A stretch of 64,000 bases of DNA from Sphingomonadaceae bacterium OTU29LAMAA1 (GCA_024072375.1 CP099617.1:1097001-1161000), one strand, 5' to 3'. Shown: positions 1-10,349, counted from the stretch's first letter. Translations and numbers: made by a program. The notes: generated by a model not told the origin, from the sequence alone.

Positions 1-177
1 GCGATTTACCTTTCGAAATGGTCACGTCACCGATCCTGCGGCAGGTTCGTGATGTAAGTTATTACGATTACTCGCATTTGTTATCCATTCGCAACAAACC
101 CTTTGTCGCCTGAACAGTTAGCATGGGTCGGCACACTGCCGGTGTCGATCCTCACGATCATACAGGAGACGCCCGTC

Positions 178-1038
178 ATGTATTATCACGACAAGCGACT
201 GCAGTACCCCGTCACCATCGAAAAGCCGGATCCGCAATTCGCGCGCATGCTGCAACAGGCGATCGGCGGTGTGGAGGGGGAGATACGGGTTTGTATGCAG
301 TATTTTTTCCAGGCGTGGGGGAATCGCGCGCCGACGACGAAATATCGCGACATGCTGCTCAATACCGCCACCGAAGAGATCGGCCACATCGAGATGCTGG
401 CGACCGCGGTGGCGCTCAACCTCGACAAGGCCCCCGCCTCGCTTCAGGAACAGGGTGCGGCGGACGGCATCGTCGGCGCGGTGATGGGCGGCGAACGTCC
501 CCGCCACGCGATCGAGGGGATCATCCACAAGAACCTGCTGTCGTCCGGCCTGTCCGCGATGCCGGTCGATTCCGACGGCGTACCCTTCGACATGAGCCAC
601 ATCTACGCCAGCGGTAACATCGCAGCCGACATGTATGCCAACGTCGCCGCCGAAAGCACCGGCCGCGTGCTGGCCGTACGGTTGTTCAACGCCGCGCACG
701 ACGACGGCATGAAGAAGATGCTGCATTATATGATCGCGCGCGACACGATGCACCAGAACCAGTGGCTGGCCGTGGTGGAGGAGCTGGGCGGTGCGGCGGC
801 GCAGGTGCCGATCCCCAACAGCTTCCCGCAGAGCGAGGAGGACCAGCAGAACAACTACAACTTCTACGTCACCTCGATCGACGGCACCGCGCCCGAAGGC
901 CGGTGGACCAGCGGCCCGTCCATCGACGGCAAGGGCGAATTCACGACCTTCCGCAACGAACCGCTGGGCGAGGAACCCATCCTCGGCCCCGCCCGGCCCG
1001 ACAGCGGCGCGCAGGCCGACCAGATCGGCAAGCCCTGA
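178..1038 (+). CDS. Manganese (non-haem) catalase
   Basis: Converts hydrogen peroxide to water and oxygen at a dinuclear manganese centre, in the cytoplasm. The 286-residue product has the ferritin-like four-helix layout of the family. The expected ligands are visible as Glu35 (GEIRV), Glu67 and His70 (TEEIGH), Glu159 (AAES) and His192 (RDTMH), with the same spacing as the Lactobacillus plantarum enzyme plus 11. The reading frame is open upstream to 103. The ATG at 178 is preferred because AGGAG lies at 164-168 and family homology begins here. The C-terminal 60 residues are polar and rich in Gly, Pro and Glu, as in other KatN-type proteins. It is monocistronic, and the 177 bp upstream show no gene. 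An oxidative or general stress role is inferred. Family assignment is confident. Confidence 0.93.
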   Translation: MYYHDKRLQYPVTIEKPDPQFARMLQQAIGGVEGEIRVCMQYFFQAWGNRAPTTKYRDMLLNTATEEIGHIEMLATAVALNLDKAPASLQEQGAADGIVGAVMGGERPRHAIEGIIHKNLLSSGLSAMPVDSDGVPFDMSHIYASGNIAADMYANVAAESTGRVLAVRLFNAAHDDGMKKMLHYMIARDTMHQNQWLAVVEELGGAAAQVPIPNSFPQSEEDQQNNYNFYVTSIDGTAPEGRWTSGPSIDGKGEFTTFRNEPLGEEPILGPARPDSGAQADQIGKP

Positions 1039-1083
1039 TGCAGCGACGAACCGGCGGCGCCCGCGTCGCCGGTTCGTCCTTGC

Positions 1084-1620
1084 TCAATGCCCCATGACGA
1101 TCAGGATCGCCGGGAACAGGTTCTGAAGAACGTGCACCGCGGCGACGATCCCGACCGCCTTCCAGAATCCGTGCGGTCGCCACGTCACGTACAACGTCGA
1201 GAAGATCAGGAACGGCCACCAGATCACGGCGCCCCACAATGGCGAGGCGAGGCTGTGCAATACGCCCCAGATCGCGGCACTGGCGATCACCGCCTGCCAT
1301 CCCGCAAGGAACCGCAACAGCACGGCGAGGATGCCGGCCATGATCAGCGTTTCGACCACCGGGCTGAATCCGGCGATGAGGAACAGCTTCACCGGGGCGG
1401 ACGCATCGCCGAGATCGGGCCCGGGATTGTTCGGCACGAGATAGGCGACCACGTAGCTGATCAGCATGCTGCCGACGATCGTCAGCACCCATCCGATCAG
1501 GATCGCCAGCCACGGCCGTCGATCGTGGAACAGCAACGGCGGCAGTACCGCCAGCGGCCCCCTGCCCCTGCGCCAGCCTGAACTGAATGTCGGTGCGGAT
1601 TCGATCCGTGTCGCTGCCAT
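1084..1620 (-). CDS. CPBP-family intramembrane protein (degenerate glutamic protease motif)
   Basis: A 178-residue integral membrane protein with about five or six hydrophobic segments. It resembles the CPBP/Abi family of membrane-embedded metal-independent proteases related to Rce1. The C-terminal half shows the family order: an SPVVETLIM segment where EExxxR is expected, IWGVLH (FxxxH-like), and HVLQN (HxxxN). Only one Glu of the EE pair is present and the Arg is missing, so activity cannot be assumed. The cytoplasmic N-terminus is Arg-rich. It stands alone, convergent with the catalase gene. The ATG at 1620 is the first in frame. Family membership is moderately sure; the substrate is unknown. 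Confidence 0.6.
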   Translation of the reverse strand: MAATRIESAPTFSSGWRRGRGPLAVLPPLLFHDRRPWLAILIGWVLTIVGSMLISYVVAYLVPNNPGPDLGDASAPVKLFLIAGFSPVVETLIMAGILAVLLRFLAGWQAVIASAAIWGVLHSLASPLWGAVIWWPFLIFSTLYVTWRPHGFWKAVGIVAAVHVLQNLFPAILIVMGH

Positions 1621-1732
1621 CGTTGTCCTGTCGATTGGTGCGCCGTCATGAACGATGCCGCGTTAACGCCGGATGAGGAGGGGAGATGACGAGCGGGATG
1701 CCGGTACTTGCGGTGCTGGCACCCCTCCCTTC

Positions 1733-1760
1733 CGTCATCCCGGCGAACGCCGGGATGACG
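1733..1760. repeat. REP-type palindrome, single copy
   Basis: A 28-bp perfect palindrome with core CCCGGCGAACGCCGGG flanked by GTCAT/ATGAC. The same core occurs as an inverted pair at 5094-5199. It lies in the gap downstream of clpX. This is a widespread extragenic palindrome type in alphaproteobacteria. Confidence 0.8.
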
Positions 1761-1797
1761 TACGAAGAGTGAAGCGGTCAGGTTCAGGCGATGTCCG

Positions 1798-1832
1798 AAA
1801 ACAGAAAGGGCGCCGCTTGCGCGACGCCCTTT
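1798..1832 (-). terminator. Rho-independent terminator after clpX
   Basis: Read on the minus strand, an AAAGGGCG...CGCCCTTT stem (1805-1832) with a GC-rich upper part is followed by CTGTTTTC, a short U tract. It sits about 20 nt past the clpX stop codon and would end the clpP-clpX transcription unit. Confidence 0.7.
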
Positions 1833-1853
1833 CCTCGTTCCGAAGCGGCAGGA

Positions 1854-3125
<1,272 letters not shown>

Positions 3126-3245
3126 TCACACTTCCTTGTCGCGGGATCGGACCCGCTGGTGAGGCCGGGCATGGTAGCCCGGCCGTTACGCAAACCACAA
3201 CGCCGAAACGTCCCTAATGGAACGATCCGCCGCGTATCCGCGCCC

Positions 3246-3935
3246 TTACGCCGCCTTCGCGGCTTCCTCGGTCGGTGCCGGGCGCTTGTCGAACACCTCG
3301 TCGACCAGACCGAAGTCCTTAGCTTCGTTCGCTTCCAGGAACGTATCGCGGTCCATCCGGCGCTCGATCTCCTCGATCGGCTGGCCGGTATATTGCGAAT
3401 ACAGCTCGTTCATCCGCTTGCGGATACGAAGGATTTCGCGTGCCTGGATTTCGATGTCGGACGCCATGCCCTGCGCGCCGCCGGACGGCTGGTGGATCAT
3501 GATCCGCGCGTTGGTGAGCGCGACGCGCATGCCCGGTTCACCGCTGGCGAGCAGGAAGCTGCCCATCGATGCCGCCTGACCGATGCAGACCGTGCCGACG
3601 CGCGGCCGGATGTATTGCATCGTGTCGTGGATCGCCATGCCCGCCGTGACGACACCGCCCGGCGAGTTGATGTACATGAAGATGTCCTTCTTCGGGTTCT
3701 CGGACTCGAGGAAGAGCAACTGCGCGGTGATCAGGCTGGCCATGCCATCCTCGACGCCGCCGGTGACGAAGATGATGCGCTCGCGCAGCAGGCGGCTGAA
3801 AATGTCGAAGGAACGCTCGCCGCGATTCGACTGTTCGATCACGATCGGAACCAGACCTGCCTGCGTCTGCTGCAGGCCGAGCCCGGCGTGGGCGATCGGG
3901 TTTATGAAATCGCCGGTCTCGAACGGATTGTGCAT
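3246..3935 (-). CDS. clpP: ATP-dependent Clp protease proteolytic subunit ClpP
   Basis: Serine peptidase subunit that forms the tetradecameric chamber partnered by ClpX. The 229-residue product carries the triad Ser123 (GQAASMGS), His148 (MIHQPSGG) and Asp197 (MDRDTF). The first 30 or so residues are a longer leader than the E. coli propeptide, ending before the mature-like LVPIVIEQS. The start ATG at 3935 is the only one upstream of the conserved core. It is followed by clpX on the same strand. Upstream is a glycosyltransferase gene, about 55 bp away, inserted between tig and clpP. Confidence 0.98.
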   Translation of the reverse strand: MHNPFETGDFINPIAHAGLGLQQTQAGLVPIVIEQSNRGERSFDIFSRLLRERIIFVTGGVEDGMASLITAQLLFLESENPKKDIFMYINSPGGVVTAGMAIHDTMQYIRPRVGTVCIGQAASMGSFLLASGEPGMRVALTNARIMIHQPSGGAQGMASDIEIQAREILRIRKRMNELYSQYTGQPIEEIERRMDRDTFLEANEAKDFGLVDEVFDKRPAPTEEAAKAA

Positions 3936-3990
3936 GGGTGTCTCTCTTATGCCCTCAGAGCCGCCAACATCGGCGCTCCGGCAGGGGAGT

Positions 3991-4923
3991 TCAACCCCCG
4001 GCAGAGGGTGCGGGATGTGCCAGATAGGCCAGCCGCCGCACTTCGCGCCGGCCCCGCACCACGGTGTCGAGGATCAGCCCCGCGAACACGCACAGGGCGG
4101 CGATGATCATCAGCCCGGTGATGAGGATCGCGGTCGGGAAACGCGGCACGAGATGCGTCTGCATATAGGTGAGCGCCAACGGTACGCCGAGCACCACCCC
4201 CAGCGCCGCGAACAACGCCCCGATCGCGCCGAAGAACAGCAGCGGCCGTTCGATGCGATAGAGGGTCAGGATGGTCGACAGGATGCGAAACCCGTCGCCA
4301 TAGGTGCTGAGCTTCGATGCCGACCCCTCGGGGCGGGCGTAATATGGCGTCTCGATCTCGGCGCACGGCATCTTCAGTTCGAGCGCGTGGACGCTGATCT
4401 CGGTCTCGATCTCGAATCCGGACGACAGCGACGGGAAACTCTTGACGAAGCGGCGCGAGAAGACGCGATAGCCCGACAGGATGTCGGTGAAGCTGCGCCC
4501 GAACAGCCGCGCGAGCATGCCGGTCAGCACCGCATTGCCGAAGCGATGGCCGCGGCGATAGCTTTCCTGCACCTGGCTGATCCGGCTGCCGACGATCATG
4601 TCGCATTGCTCGCCCAACAGGCGCGCGACGAGGGCGGGGGCGGAGGCGGCGTCATAGGTCGCGTCGCCGTCGGCCATGACATAGACGTCGGCGTCGACAT
4701 CGGCGAACATTCGGCGGACGACGTTGCCCTTACCCTGGATGCGCTCGGTGCGCACGATCGCGCCGGCGGCTCGTGCGACGGCGATCGTGTCGTCGGTCGA
4801 GTTGTTGTCGTAGACGTAGATCGTGGCGTCGGGGAGCGCGGCGCGGAAGCCCGCGACGGTCTGCGCAATCGCAGCGGCTTCGTTATAGCAGGGTAGCAGG
4901 ACGGCGATGGTCGGCTGCGTCAT
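3991..4923 (-). CDS. Family 2 glycosyltransferase with C-terminal membrane anchor
   Basis: A 310-residue GT2 enzyme, probably transferring a sugar from a nucleotide donor to a lipid carrier such as polyprenyl phosphate. The N-terminal GT-A fold opens with [10 protein letters not shown]; the donor/metal motif is ADGDATYD, followed by an IVGSR segment and an SGYRVFSR acceptor region. Two hydrophobic helices near residues 230-290 place the C-terminus in the membrane, as in GtrB or dolichol-phosphate mannose synthase relatives. It sits between tig and clpP on the same strand, an unusual neighbour for that conserved pair. Substrate is not determinable from sequence. Confidence 0.85.
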   Translation of the reverse strand: MTQPTIAVLLPCYNEAAAIAQTVAGFRAALPDATIYVYDNNSTDDTIAVARAAGAIVRTERIQGKGNVVRRMFADVDADVYVMADGDATYDAASAPALVARLLGEQCDMIVGSRISQVQESYRRGHRFGNAVLTGMLARLFGRSFTDILSGYRVFSRRFVKSFPSLSSGFEIETEISVHALELKMPCAEIETPYYARPEGSASKLSTYGDGFRILSTILTLYRIERPLLFFGAIGALFAALGVVLGVPLALTYMQTHLVPRFPTAILITGLMIIAALCVFAGLILDTVVRGRREVRRLAYLAHPAPSAGG

Positions 4924-5037
4924 TCTGGCCCCCTGTTGATGCGAGAAGGCCCCTGCCCCTCGGTGGTCGTTGTCCCCTCGCGGGCGGGGGTTTATTGGCC
5001 GTATCCTACAGGATAATCGAGGGGCTTGCCCGTATGG

Positions 5038-5057
5038 ATTCCCGCCCGCGCGGGAAT
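5038..5057. repeat. Short GC-rich palindrome
   Basis: ATTCCCGC / GCGGGAAT arms around a 4-nt loop, part of a cluster of palindromes filling the tig to glycosyltransferase gap. A smaller palindrome, TATCCT-AC-AGGATA, lies at 5002-5015. Confidence 0.6.
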
Positions 5058-5093
5058 GACGAAGCTAGGTGGAGCGGTGCGCGCCCACCACTT

Positions 5094-5199
5094 CCGTCAT
5101 CCCGGCGAACGCCGGGACCCATGGAGGCGCTCGGCTGACGATGACGCGCAACAGCGGCGTTCTGGCAGCCATGGGTCCCGGCGTTCGCCGGGATGACGG
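5094..5199. repeat. REPIN-like inverted pair of REP palindromes
   Basis: Two 31-bp arms, 5094-5124 and 5169-5199, are perfect reverse complements separated by 44 bp. Each arm itself contains the CCCGGCGAACGCCGGG palindrome found singly at 1733-1760. This head-to-head doublet is the form mobilised by REP-associated transposases. None is encoded in the window. Confidence 0.8.
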
Positions 5200-5237
5200 T
5201 ATCGGGGAGTTACCCCCAATACCCGACATCAACCCTT

Positions 5238-5327
5238 GTTCCGGGGTCCGCTCATCCGCGCAGGATACCAAAGAGCCTCTAGCGATTCCGGTCGCCGCAC
5301 CGTGTACCCCGGAACGAGTCCGGGGTG
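5238..5327. repeat. Second inverted repeat pair (GTTCCGGGGT family)
   Basis: GTTCCGGGGT at 5238-5247 is the reverse complement of ACCCCGGAAC at 5306-5315. The latter continues as a palindrome, ACCCCGGAACGAGTCCGGGGT, to 5326. This is a different sequence family from the neighbouring REPIN, placed directly beside it. Confidence 0.65.
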
Positions 5328-5338
5328 ACGAGGATCGT

Positions 5339-5359
5339 GGGGAGAGCAGCGCCCTCCCC
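5339..5359 (-). terminator. Hairpin downstream of tig
   Basis: GGGGAG / CTCCCC arms just past the tig stop codon on the minus strand. No U tract follows, so it may be a 3'-end stabilising hairpin and not an intrinsic terminator. Confidence 0.35.
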
Positions 5360-5364
5360 AGCCG

Positions 5365-7032
5365 TTACGCCTCGCTCTTCGCCTTCTTGGCGCGTGGCTT
5401 CTTCGCGGGCGCATCGGCGGCTTCCGTGCCCTCGGCTGCCTCGGCCGCGACCGGCGACGATTCCGTTACCGCCGTCTCGGCTTCGACCGGAGCAGCGGCC
5501 TTCTTGGCACGCGGCTTCTTGGCGGGGGCCTCTTCGCCGGCAGGCGCTTCCTCGGCCTCGACGCCGGCATTGTCGTCCTTGGCGACCGGCTTCTTGGCTG
5601 CGGCCTTCTTCGGCTTGGCCTCGCCCTCAGCGGCGTCGGCCTTCTTCTTGCCCTTCGGCTTGTGGTTGTCGTGGTCGTGGCTGTGCGTGCCGGTCGCGAA
5701 ACCGTCCTCGCTTTCGATCGCGGCTTCCAGCTCCTCGCGGGTCGCTTCGCGATCGGTCACGTCCGCCTTCTCGAACAGGAAGTCGACGACCTTGTCCTCG
5801 TACAGCGGCGCACGCAGCTGGGCGGCCGCCATCGGCTCCTGCTGGACGTACTGGATGAAGCGCTGCTGGTCCTCGCCGCGATACTGCTGCGCGGCCTGCG
5901 CGATCAGGCGGTTCATTTCCTGCTGGGACACCTCGACGCCGTTCGCCTGGCCGATCTCGGACAGCAGCAGGCCCAGGCGCACGCGGCGCTCGGCAATCTT
6001 GCGGTAGTCGTCGCGCTCGGACTCCATCTCGGCGAGGGCCGCGGCGGGGTCTTCCTCGTGCGTCGCCTCATGCTCCAGCTGCTGCCAGATCTGCGCGAAC
6101 TCGGCTTCCACCATCGACGGCGGCACTTCGAAATCGTGACCCTCGGCGAGCTGGTCGAGCAGCTTGCGCTTCATATGGGTGCGCGTCAGGCCGTTATGCT
6201 CCTGCTCGATCTGACCCTTGATCAGGCCGCGGAGCTGTTCGAGGCTTTCGAGGCCGAGGTTCTTCGCCAGATCCTCGTCGATCGCGCTTTCGCCGGCGAC
6301 CTGGATCTTCTTGACGGTGATGTCGAACGTCGCGGGCTGGCCGGCGAGTTCCTTGGCGCCGTAATCCTCCGGGAAGGTGACGTTGAGCGTCTTCTCTTCG
6401 CCCAGCTTGACGCCGACGAGCTGCTCCTCGAAGCCCGGGATAAGGCGACCCGAACCGAGCTCGACGCCCATGTCGGTGCCGGTGCCGCCTTCGAATGCGA
6501 CGCCATCGGCGGTCTTGCCGACGAAATCGACGGTGACGAGGTTGCCCATCTCGGCGGCCTTGTCGTCCGCGTCGTCCCACTTCTTCGACTGGTCGGCGAA
6601 CTTCTGGAGCTGTTCGTCGATCAGTTCGTCGGCGACGGGCACGGTCAGACGTTCCAGCTTCAGCGCGTCGATCGCGGGGGCCGGCACGGTCGGCAGCACT
6701 TCCATCTCGACGGTGACCTCGGCGTCCTTGCCGGGTGCATAATCGTCGTTCAGCGCGACCGAGGGCTGCATCGCGGGACGCAGGGCGTTGTCGGCGAGCA
6801 GTTGCTGCACGCCCTGCTGGATCGCGGTGTTGAGCGCGTCGGCGGCGAGCGATTCACCGTGCATCTTGCGCACCAGGTTCGCAGGCACCTTGCCGGGGCG
6901 GAAACCGGGCATCTTCACCTGCGGCGCGACGCGCTTCACTTCGGCATCGACCTTGGCGTCGATATCCCTGGCGGTGATGGTCAGCGTGTAGGCGCGCTTC
7001 AGGCCCTCGTTCAACGTCTCGACAGTCTGCAT
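5365..7032 (-). CDS. tig: Trigger factor (ribosome-associated chaperone/PPIase) with long basic tail
   Basis: First chaperone to meet nascent chains at the ribosome exit. The ribosome-binding signature GFRPGKVP is near residue 45, followed by the FKBP-type PPIase domain (about 150-245, DFVGKTADGVAFEGG) and the helical C-terminal chaperone domain. The protein has 555 residues against about 430-450 for the family. The excess is a tail from residue 450, opening with His/Asp-rich HSHDHDNH and continuing as Ala/Lys/Glu-rich sequence with two KKPRAKKA repeats and a run of Lys. The tail resembles histone H1-like or nucleic-acid-binding tails. The tRNA-Leu gene is upstream on the same strand. Identity is certain; the tail function is unknown. 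Confidence 0.96.
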   Translation of the reverse strand: MQTVETLNEGLKRAYTLTITARDIDAKVDAEVKRVAPQVKMPGFRPGKVPANLVRKMHGESLAADALNTAIQQGVQQLLADNALRPAMQPSVALNDDYAPGKDAEVTVEMEVLPTVPAPAIDALKLERLTVPVADELIDEQLQKFADQSKKWDDADDKAAEMGNLVTVDFVGKTADGVAFEGGTGTDMGVELGSGRLIPGFEEQLVGVKLGEEKTLNVTFPEDYGAKELAGQPATFDITVKKIQVAGESAIDEDLAKNLGLESLEQLRGLIKGQIEQEHNGLTRTHMKRKLLDQLAEGHDFEVPPSMVEAEFAQIWQQLEHEATHEEDPAAALAEMESERDDYRKIAERRVRLGLLLSEIGQANGVEVSQQEMNRLIAQAAQQYRGEDQQRFIQYVQQEPMAAAQLRAPLYEDKVVDFLFEKADVTDREATREELEAAIESEDGFATGTHSHDHDNHKPKGKKKADAAEGEAKPKKAAAKKPVAKDDNAGVEAEEAPAGEEAPAKKPRAKKAAAPVEAETAVTESSPVAAEAAEGTEAADAPAKKPRAKKAKSEA

Positions 7033-7103
7033 ATCCGGCCTTCAATCTTGAGAAATCTCGAACAAATTCTTGTGGCTGTCGCCCCGCATAGCAGCGGCGG
7101 GAC

Positions 7104-7188
7104 TGGTGCGGGCGAAGGGACTCGAACCCCCACATCTTGCGATGGCAGGACCTAAACCTGCTGCGTCTACCAATTCCGCCACGCCCGC
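7104..7188 (-). tRNA. tRNA-Leu(UAG)
   Basis: The minus strand folds as a class II tRNA of 85 nt including an encoded CCA. The acceptor stem is GCGGGCG/CGCCCGC. The anticodon stem GCAGG/CCTGC holds the loop TTTAGGT with anticodon TAG. There is a long variable arm, and the T arm has GGGTTCGAGTCCC. It decodes CUA and other CUN leucine codons. Confidence 0.95.
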
Positions 7189-7245
7189 ACGAAGGACCTG
7201 CCGTAGGATTACCCGACATCCGTCGCGCATTCCCTTGGGCGCGCG

Positions 7246-7273
7246 TCTATACCAGCGTGACGTCCGGGGGCAA
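7246..7273 (-). promoter_or_regulatory. Candidate sigma-70 promoter for tRNA-Leu
   Basis: On the minus strand TTGCCC (7268-7273) and TATAGA (7246-7251) are separated by 16 bp and lie about 58 bp before the mature tRNA 5' end. Good box matches in a non-coding gap support it. Confidence 0.5.
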
Positions 7274-7330
7274 GCGAAGAGGCAACTTGCGCGATTTCGG
7301 AGCGTTGGGGTGGCTGAAGGAGAGACCGAC

Positions 7331-7492
7331 ATGGCCACGCAACCCCCGCAGGAAATGCCCGCCCCCGATCCGCAGCCGGTTCAGCCCGACGGCCCGCCGC
7401 CCGAGGTGACGACGCCCGGCCCGGATATCGACATCCCCTCGCCCGGTATGCCTGCGGGCGATCCCGGCACGTCTCAGCCGGCGGAGATCTGA
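7331..7492 (+). CDS. Small proline-rich hypothetical protein
   Basis: A 53-residue acidic protein made largely of Pro, Gln, Asp and Gly (PPQEMPAPDPQP, then PDIDIPSPGMP). No hydrophobic segment or known domain; it is probably disordered. The ATG at 7331 is chosen because AAGGAG at 7317-7322 sits 8 nt upstream, although the frame is open much earlier. It is followed 2 nt later by a second small acidic gene and then by an intrinsic terminator, so the two form a compact bicistron. Function unknown. The good ribosome-binding site and operon shape support it being real. Confidence 0.6.
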   Translation: MATQPPQEMPAPDPQPVQPDGPPPEVTTPGPDIDIPSPGMPAGDPGTSQPAEI

Positions 7493-7494
7493 CG

Positions 7495-7731
7495 ATGGCC
7501 GATCCCGATCCGAACGTCGACGCGCTGCCTGAGGATGCGCCGGACAGCAATCCCGATGGCGAGCGTGACGATCCTCGCCCGGATATCCAGCAGGCGGTCG
7601 AGGCCCGATCCGACGCGGTCGCGCGTGGCGAAGGCGGGGACGAGCCGGTGCGCTTTACCGACACGGGTGAGTTCGACGGCAACAGCGGCACCGGCGGCGT
7701 GGTGAAGAACCAGGATCTGACGCAGCAATAG
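7495..7731 (+). CDS. Small acidic hypothetical protein
   Basis: A 78-residue hydrophilic, Asp/Glu-rich protein (MADPDPNVDALPED, later FTDTGEFDGNSGTGG). No cysteine, signal or membrane segment. It starts 2 nt after the stop of the preceding proline-rich gene and is followed by a clear terminator, so both are likely one transcript. Composition suggests an intrinsically disordered cytoplasmic protein of the kind common in sphingomonads. Function unknown. Confidence 0.65.
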   Translation: MADPDPNVDALPEDAPDSNPDGERDDPRPDIQQAVEARSDAVARGEGGDEPVRFTDTGEFDGNSGTGGVVKNQDLTQQ

Positions 7732-7751
7732 GTTGGCGTCGGAATTGGAGA

Positions 7752-7780
7752 GGCGGTCCTTGCGGGGGCCGCCTTTTTTT
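7752..7780 (+). terminator. Rho-independent terminator
   Basis: GGCGGTCC (7752-7759) pairs with GGGCCGCC (7766-7773), followed by seven T residues at 7774-7780. It ends the two-gene small-protein unit. Confidence 0.85.
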
Positions 7781-7849
7781 GTTTCCGTCGTGTCGGCCCG
7801 CCACATCCGGCGATGGAAATCCTTTGTCCCGGCATTGGCCGGGATGGAC

Positions 7850-8473
7850 CTACGCCCCGATCCGCCTTGCGGATAACACCTTCACTGCCGTTACCGGCAC
7901 TTCGCCCTTGAAGGACCCGCGCACCGTTGCGGTCGGCGACACCGGGGCGTCCATGATCGTTACGATCCGGTCCATTCCCTCGACCACCCGCCCGAACGCG
8001 GCATAGCCCAGGTTGTCGCCCGGCTTGCCCGGGTCGGCATCGAGCGAGGCGCTCTGGTCGCCGACGCTGATGGTGAAATCCCCGGTCGCCGTTCCCGGCG
8101 CGAAGCGCGCCACCGAAATCGTGCCGTCGGTATGATGGAGCCTGGTCTGCGTCGTCGGTTCGTGCTTGATCGGCGGCAGCGCCCGCTTCGGGTCGCCGTT
8201 GGTGCCGAACTGCACGAAGCCGAACCGGTCGGCGACCTTTACGGTGCGGTAGAAGACGACGCCGTCCAACCGCTTGCGATCGACGTATTTGAGGAAATTG
8301 GCCGCGGTGATCGGTGCGCGCACGGTGTCCGCCTCGATCACGATGCGGCCGGCAGTCGTCTCCAGCGCCACCCGCGGGAGCGGCGCAGGTGGCGGCGCGG
8401 GTAACGGCGCCTGCTGCGCCGATACGGCACCGGCGAGCAGCGCCAGACCCAGCACGACCGACCGCCGCAGCAT
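7850..8473 (-). CDS. Cyclophilin-type peptidyl-prolyl isomerase, exported
   Basis: A 207-residue cyclophilin that would catalyse cis-trans isomerisation of X-Pro bonds in the periplasm. A signal peptide ([20 protein letters not shown]) is followed by a short Pro-rich linker and then the cyclophilin barrel from VALETTAGRIVIE. Characteristic pieces include PITAANFLKYVD, VVFYRTV and GYAAFGRVVEGMD. The usual QGGD motif is replaced by FVQFGTNGD. Its ATG overlaps the gatB stop (TGATG at 8471-8475), so it is the last, translationally coupled gene of the gatCA-vapBC-gatB operon. Confidence 0.85.
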   Translation of the reverse strand: MLRRSVVLGLALLAGAVSAQQAPLPAPPPAPLPRVALETTAGRIVIEADTVRAPITAANFLKYVDRKRLDGVVFYRTVKVADRFGFVQFGTNGDPKRALPPIKHEPTTQTRLHHTDGTISVARFAPGTATGDFTISVGDQSASLDADPGKPGDNLGYAAFGRVVEGMDRIVTIMDAPVSPTATVRGSFKGEVPVTAVKVLSARRIGA

Positions 8474-9942
8474 CAGCCGAGCGCCTTCTTCAGCAGTTCG
8501 TTGACCACTGCCGGATTGGCCTTGCCGCCCATCGCCTTCATCGTCTGGCCGACGAAGAAGCCGAACAGCGTTTCCTTGCCGCCGCGATATTGCGCGAGCT
8601 GGTTGGGGTTCTTCGCAATCACCTCGGCGATCACCGCCTCGATCACGCCGGTGTCGCTGGTCTGCTTCAGGCCGCGATCCTCGACGATCTTGGCCGGTGC
8701 GTCGCCGGTTTCCAGCATCACCTCGAACACCTGCTTGGCGAGGCTGCCCGAGAGTGTGCCGTCCGCGACCAGCGCGAGCAACTCAGCCGCCTGCGTCGGC
8801 GACACCGGTGACGTCGCGATATCGCGCCCGGTGCGGTTGAGCGCCCCGAACAGCTCCGACGTCGTCCAGTTCGCCGCCGCGACCGGCTTCGCGCCCGCCT
8901 CCAGCAGGGTATCGAACCAGCGCGCCGCCTCGACCTCCGCGGTCAGCACGTTCGCCTGATAGGCGGAGATGCCGAGCGCCTCATACCGCTTGCGCTTGGC
9001 GTCGGGCAGCTCGGGCAGCGACGCGCGACAATCGGCGAGGAAATCCTCCTCCAGCTCCAGCGGCAGCAGGTCGGGGTCGGGGAAGTAGCGGTAGTCGTGC
9101 GCATCTTCCTTCGACCGCATCGACCGCGTCGTGCCGCTCTCGACGTTGAACAGCCGCGTTTCCTGAACGATGCGGCCGCCGTCCTCCAGCACCTCGACCT
9201 GCCGCTTCGCCTCGTACTCGATCGCCGCCATCACGAAGCGGACCGAGTTGACGTTCTTCGTCTCGGTCCGCGTGCCGAGCTCGTCGCCGGGCTTGCGCAC
9301 GCTGACGTTGACGTCGGCGCGCATCGAGCCCTCTTCCATGTTGCCATCGCACGACCCGACATAGCGCAGGATCGCGCGCAGCTTGCGCAGGTAAGCCCCC
9401 GCTTCCGCGGGCGAGCGCATGTCGGGCCGGCTGACGATCTCCATCAGCGCGACGCCCGAGCGGTTGAGGTCGACGTAGGAGCGAGTCGGATGCTGGTCGT
9501 GCATCAGCTTGCCCGCGTCCTGTTCGACGTGGATGCGCTCGACGCCGATCACCTTGGTCGCATCGGGGTTCTTGTCGTCCGGGCTGATCTCGACCGTCCC
9601 CTCACCGACCAGCGGATGGTACAACTGGCTGATCTGATAGCCCTGCGGCAGATCGGCGTAGAAGTAGTTCTTGCGATCGAAACGCGACCAGCGGTTGATC
9701 TGCGCATCGATCGCCATGCCGGTACGCACCGCCTGACGGATGCATTCCATGTTCGGCACCGGCAGCATGCCCGGCATGGCCGCGTCGACGAGGCTGACCT
9801 GCGTATTCGGCTCCGCGCCGAATTCGGTCGCCGCGCCCGAGAACAATTTGGCGTTCGAGGTGACCTGGGCGTGGACCTCCAACCCGATCACGACCTCCCA
9901 CTCGCCGGTGGCGCCCTGGATGCGATAGCTGGTGTCGGTCAT
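8473..9942 (-). CDS. gatB: Asp-tRNA(Asn)/Glu-tRNA(Gln) amidotransferase subunit B
   Basis: Kinase and tRNA-binding subunit of GatCAB, which converts misacylated Glu-tRNA(Gln) and Asp-tRNA(Asn) to the correct amide. At 489 residues it has the usual length. The N-terminal cradle begins [11 protein letters not shown], with [16 protein letters not shown] and [16 protein letters not shown]; the C-terminal tRNA-binding tail is present. The ATG at 9942 is preferred over the longer frame to 9999 because conserved sequence starts here and it overlaps the vapC stop by ATGA (9939-9942). In most relatives gatB directly follows gatA. Here a toxin-antitoxin pair lies between them. Confidence 0.97.
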   Translation of the reverse strand: MTDTSYRIQGATGEWEVVIGLEVHAQVTSNAKLFSGAATEFGAEPNTQVSLVDAAMPGMLPVPNMECIRQAVRTGMAIDAQINRWSRFDRKNYFYADLPQGYQISQLYHPLVGEGTVEISPDDKNPDATKVIGVERIHVEQDAGKLMHDQHPTRSYVDLNRSGVALMEIVSRPDMRSPAEAGAYLRKLRAILRYVGSCDGNMEEGSMRADVNVSVRKPGDELGTRTETKNVNSVRFVMAAIEYEAKRQVEVLEDGGRIVQETRLFNVESGTTRSMRSKEDAHDYRYFPDPDLLPLELEEDFLADCRASLPELPDAKRKRYEALGISAYQANVLTAEVEAARWFDTLLEAGAKPVAAANWTTSELFGALNRTGRDIATSPVSPTQAAELLALVADGTLSGSLAKQVFEVMLETGDAPAKIVEDRGLKQTSDTGVIEAVIAEVIAKNPNQLAQYRGGKETLFGFFVGQTMKAMGGKANPAVVNELLKKALG

Positions 9943-10349
9943 GGATGAGTCTCTGGCGTGATTAGGGTGAGGTCGGGGAAATAGCGGGCCATGCGGCAAT
10001 CGCGGGTCATCAGCACGGCGCCGAGCGCTTCGGCGTGACCGGCAATGAGGAAATCCGGCAGCACGCGCTCCCGCTTGCCGCCGCGTCGACGATAATCGCC
10101 GAACGCCCGGCCACCGGCGAGTGCGGCCTCGACCGTCAGGGGCAGCACGTCGACGTGCAGACGGTCGAGATCATCAAGGAGATCATCGGGCAGATCCGAT
10201 CCGGCTGCGACCTCCGCCAGAACAATATGGTTGCAAACCAGCACGTCGGAGCGTTCGGCTAGATCGTAACTGCGGCGCGACCATTTGGATTCGGCGCTGC
10301 CGGAATTGCTCAAGAGGTCGGCGATGATGTTGGTATCGAGCAAGATCAC
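9939..10349 (-). CDS. vapC: VapC-family PIN-domain ribonuclease toxin
   Basis: A 136-residue PIN endoribonuclease of the VapC type, normally cutting tRNA or rRNA when freed from VapB. The acidic catalytic residues are in place: Asp5 (LLDTN), Glu46 (LAEVA), Asp99 (LPDF) and Asp117 (TRDCR). The start is GTG at 10349, overlapping the vapB stop (GTGA). Its stop overlaps the gatB start. Reading-through coupling would therefore tie VapB, VapC and GatB output together. All catalytic residues are intact, so it is expected to be active. Confidence 0.93.
   Translation of the reverse strand: MILLDTNIIADLLSNSGSAESKWSRRSYDLAERSDVLVCNHIVLAEVAAGSDLPDDLLDDLDRLHVDVLPLTVEAALAGGRAFGDYRRRGGKRERVLPDFLIAGHAEALGAVLMTRDCRMARYFPDLTLITPETHP

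Noticed and set aside
1..177. A longer manganese catalase starting at 103
   Set aside because: The extra 25 codons are not conserved, and a Shine-Dalgarno site supports ATG at 178.
9097..9948. A 283-codon plus-strand frame opposite gatB
   Set aside because: Antisense of a conserved gene; His/Arg/Asp-rich with no motif or ribosome-binding site.
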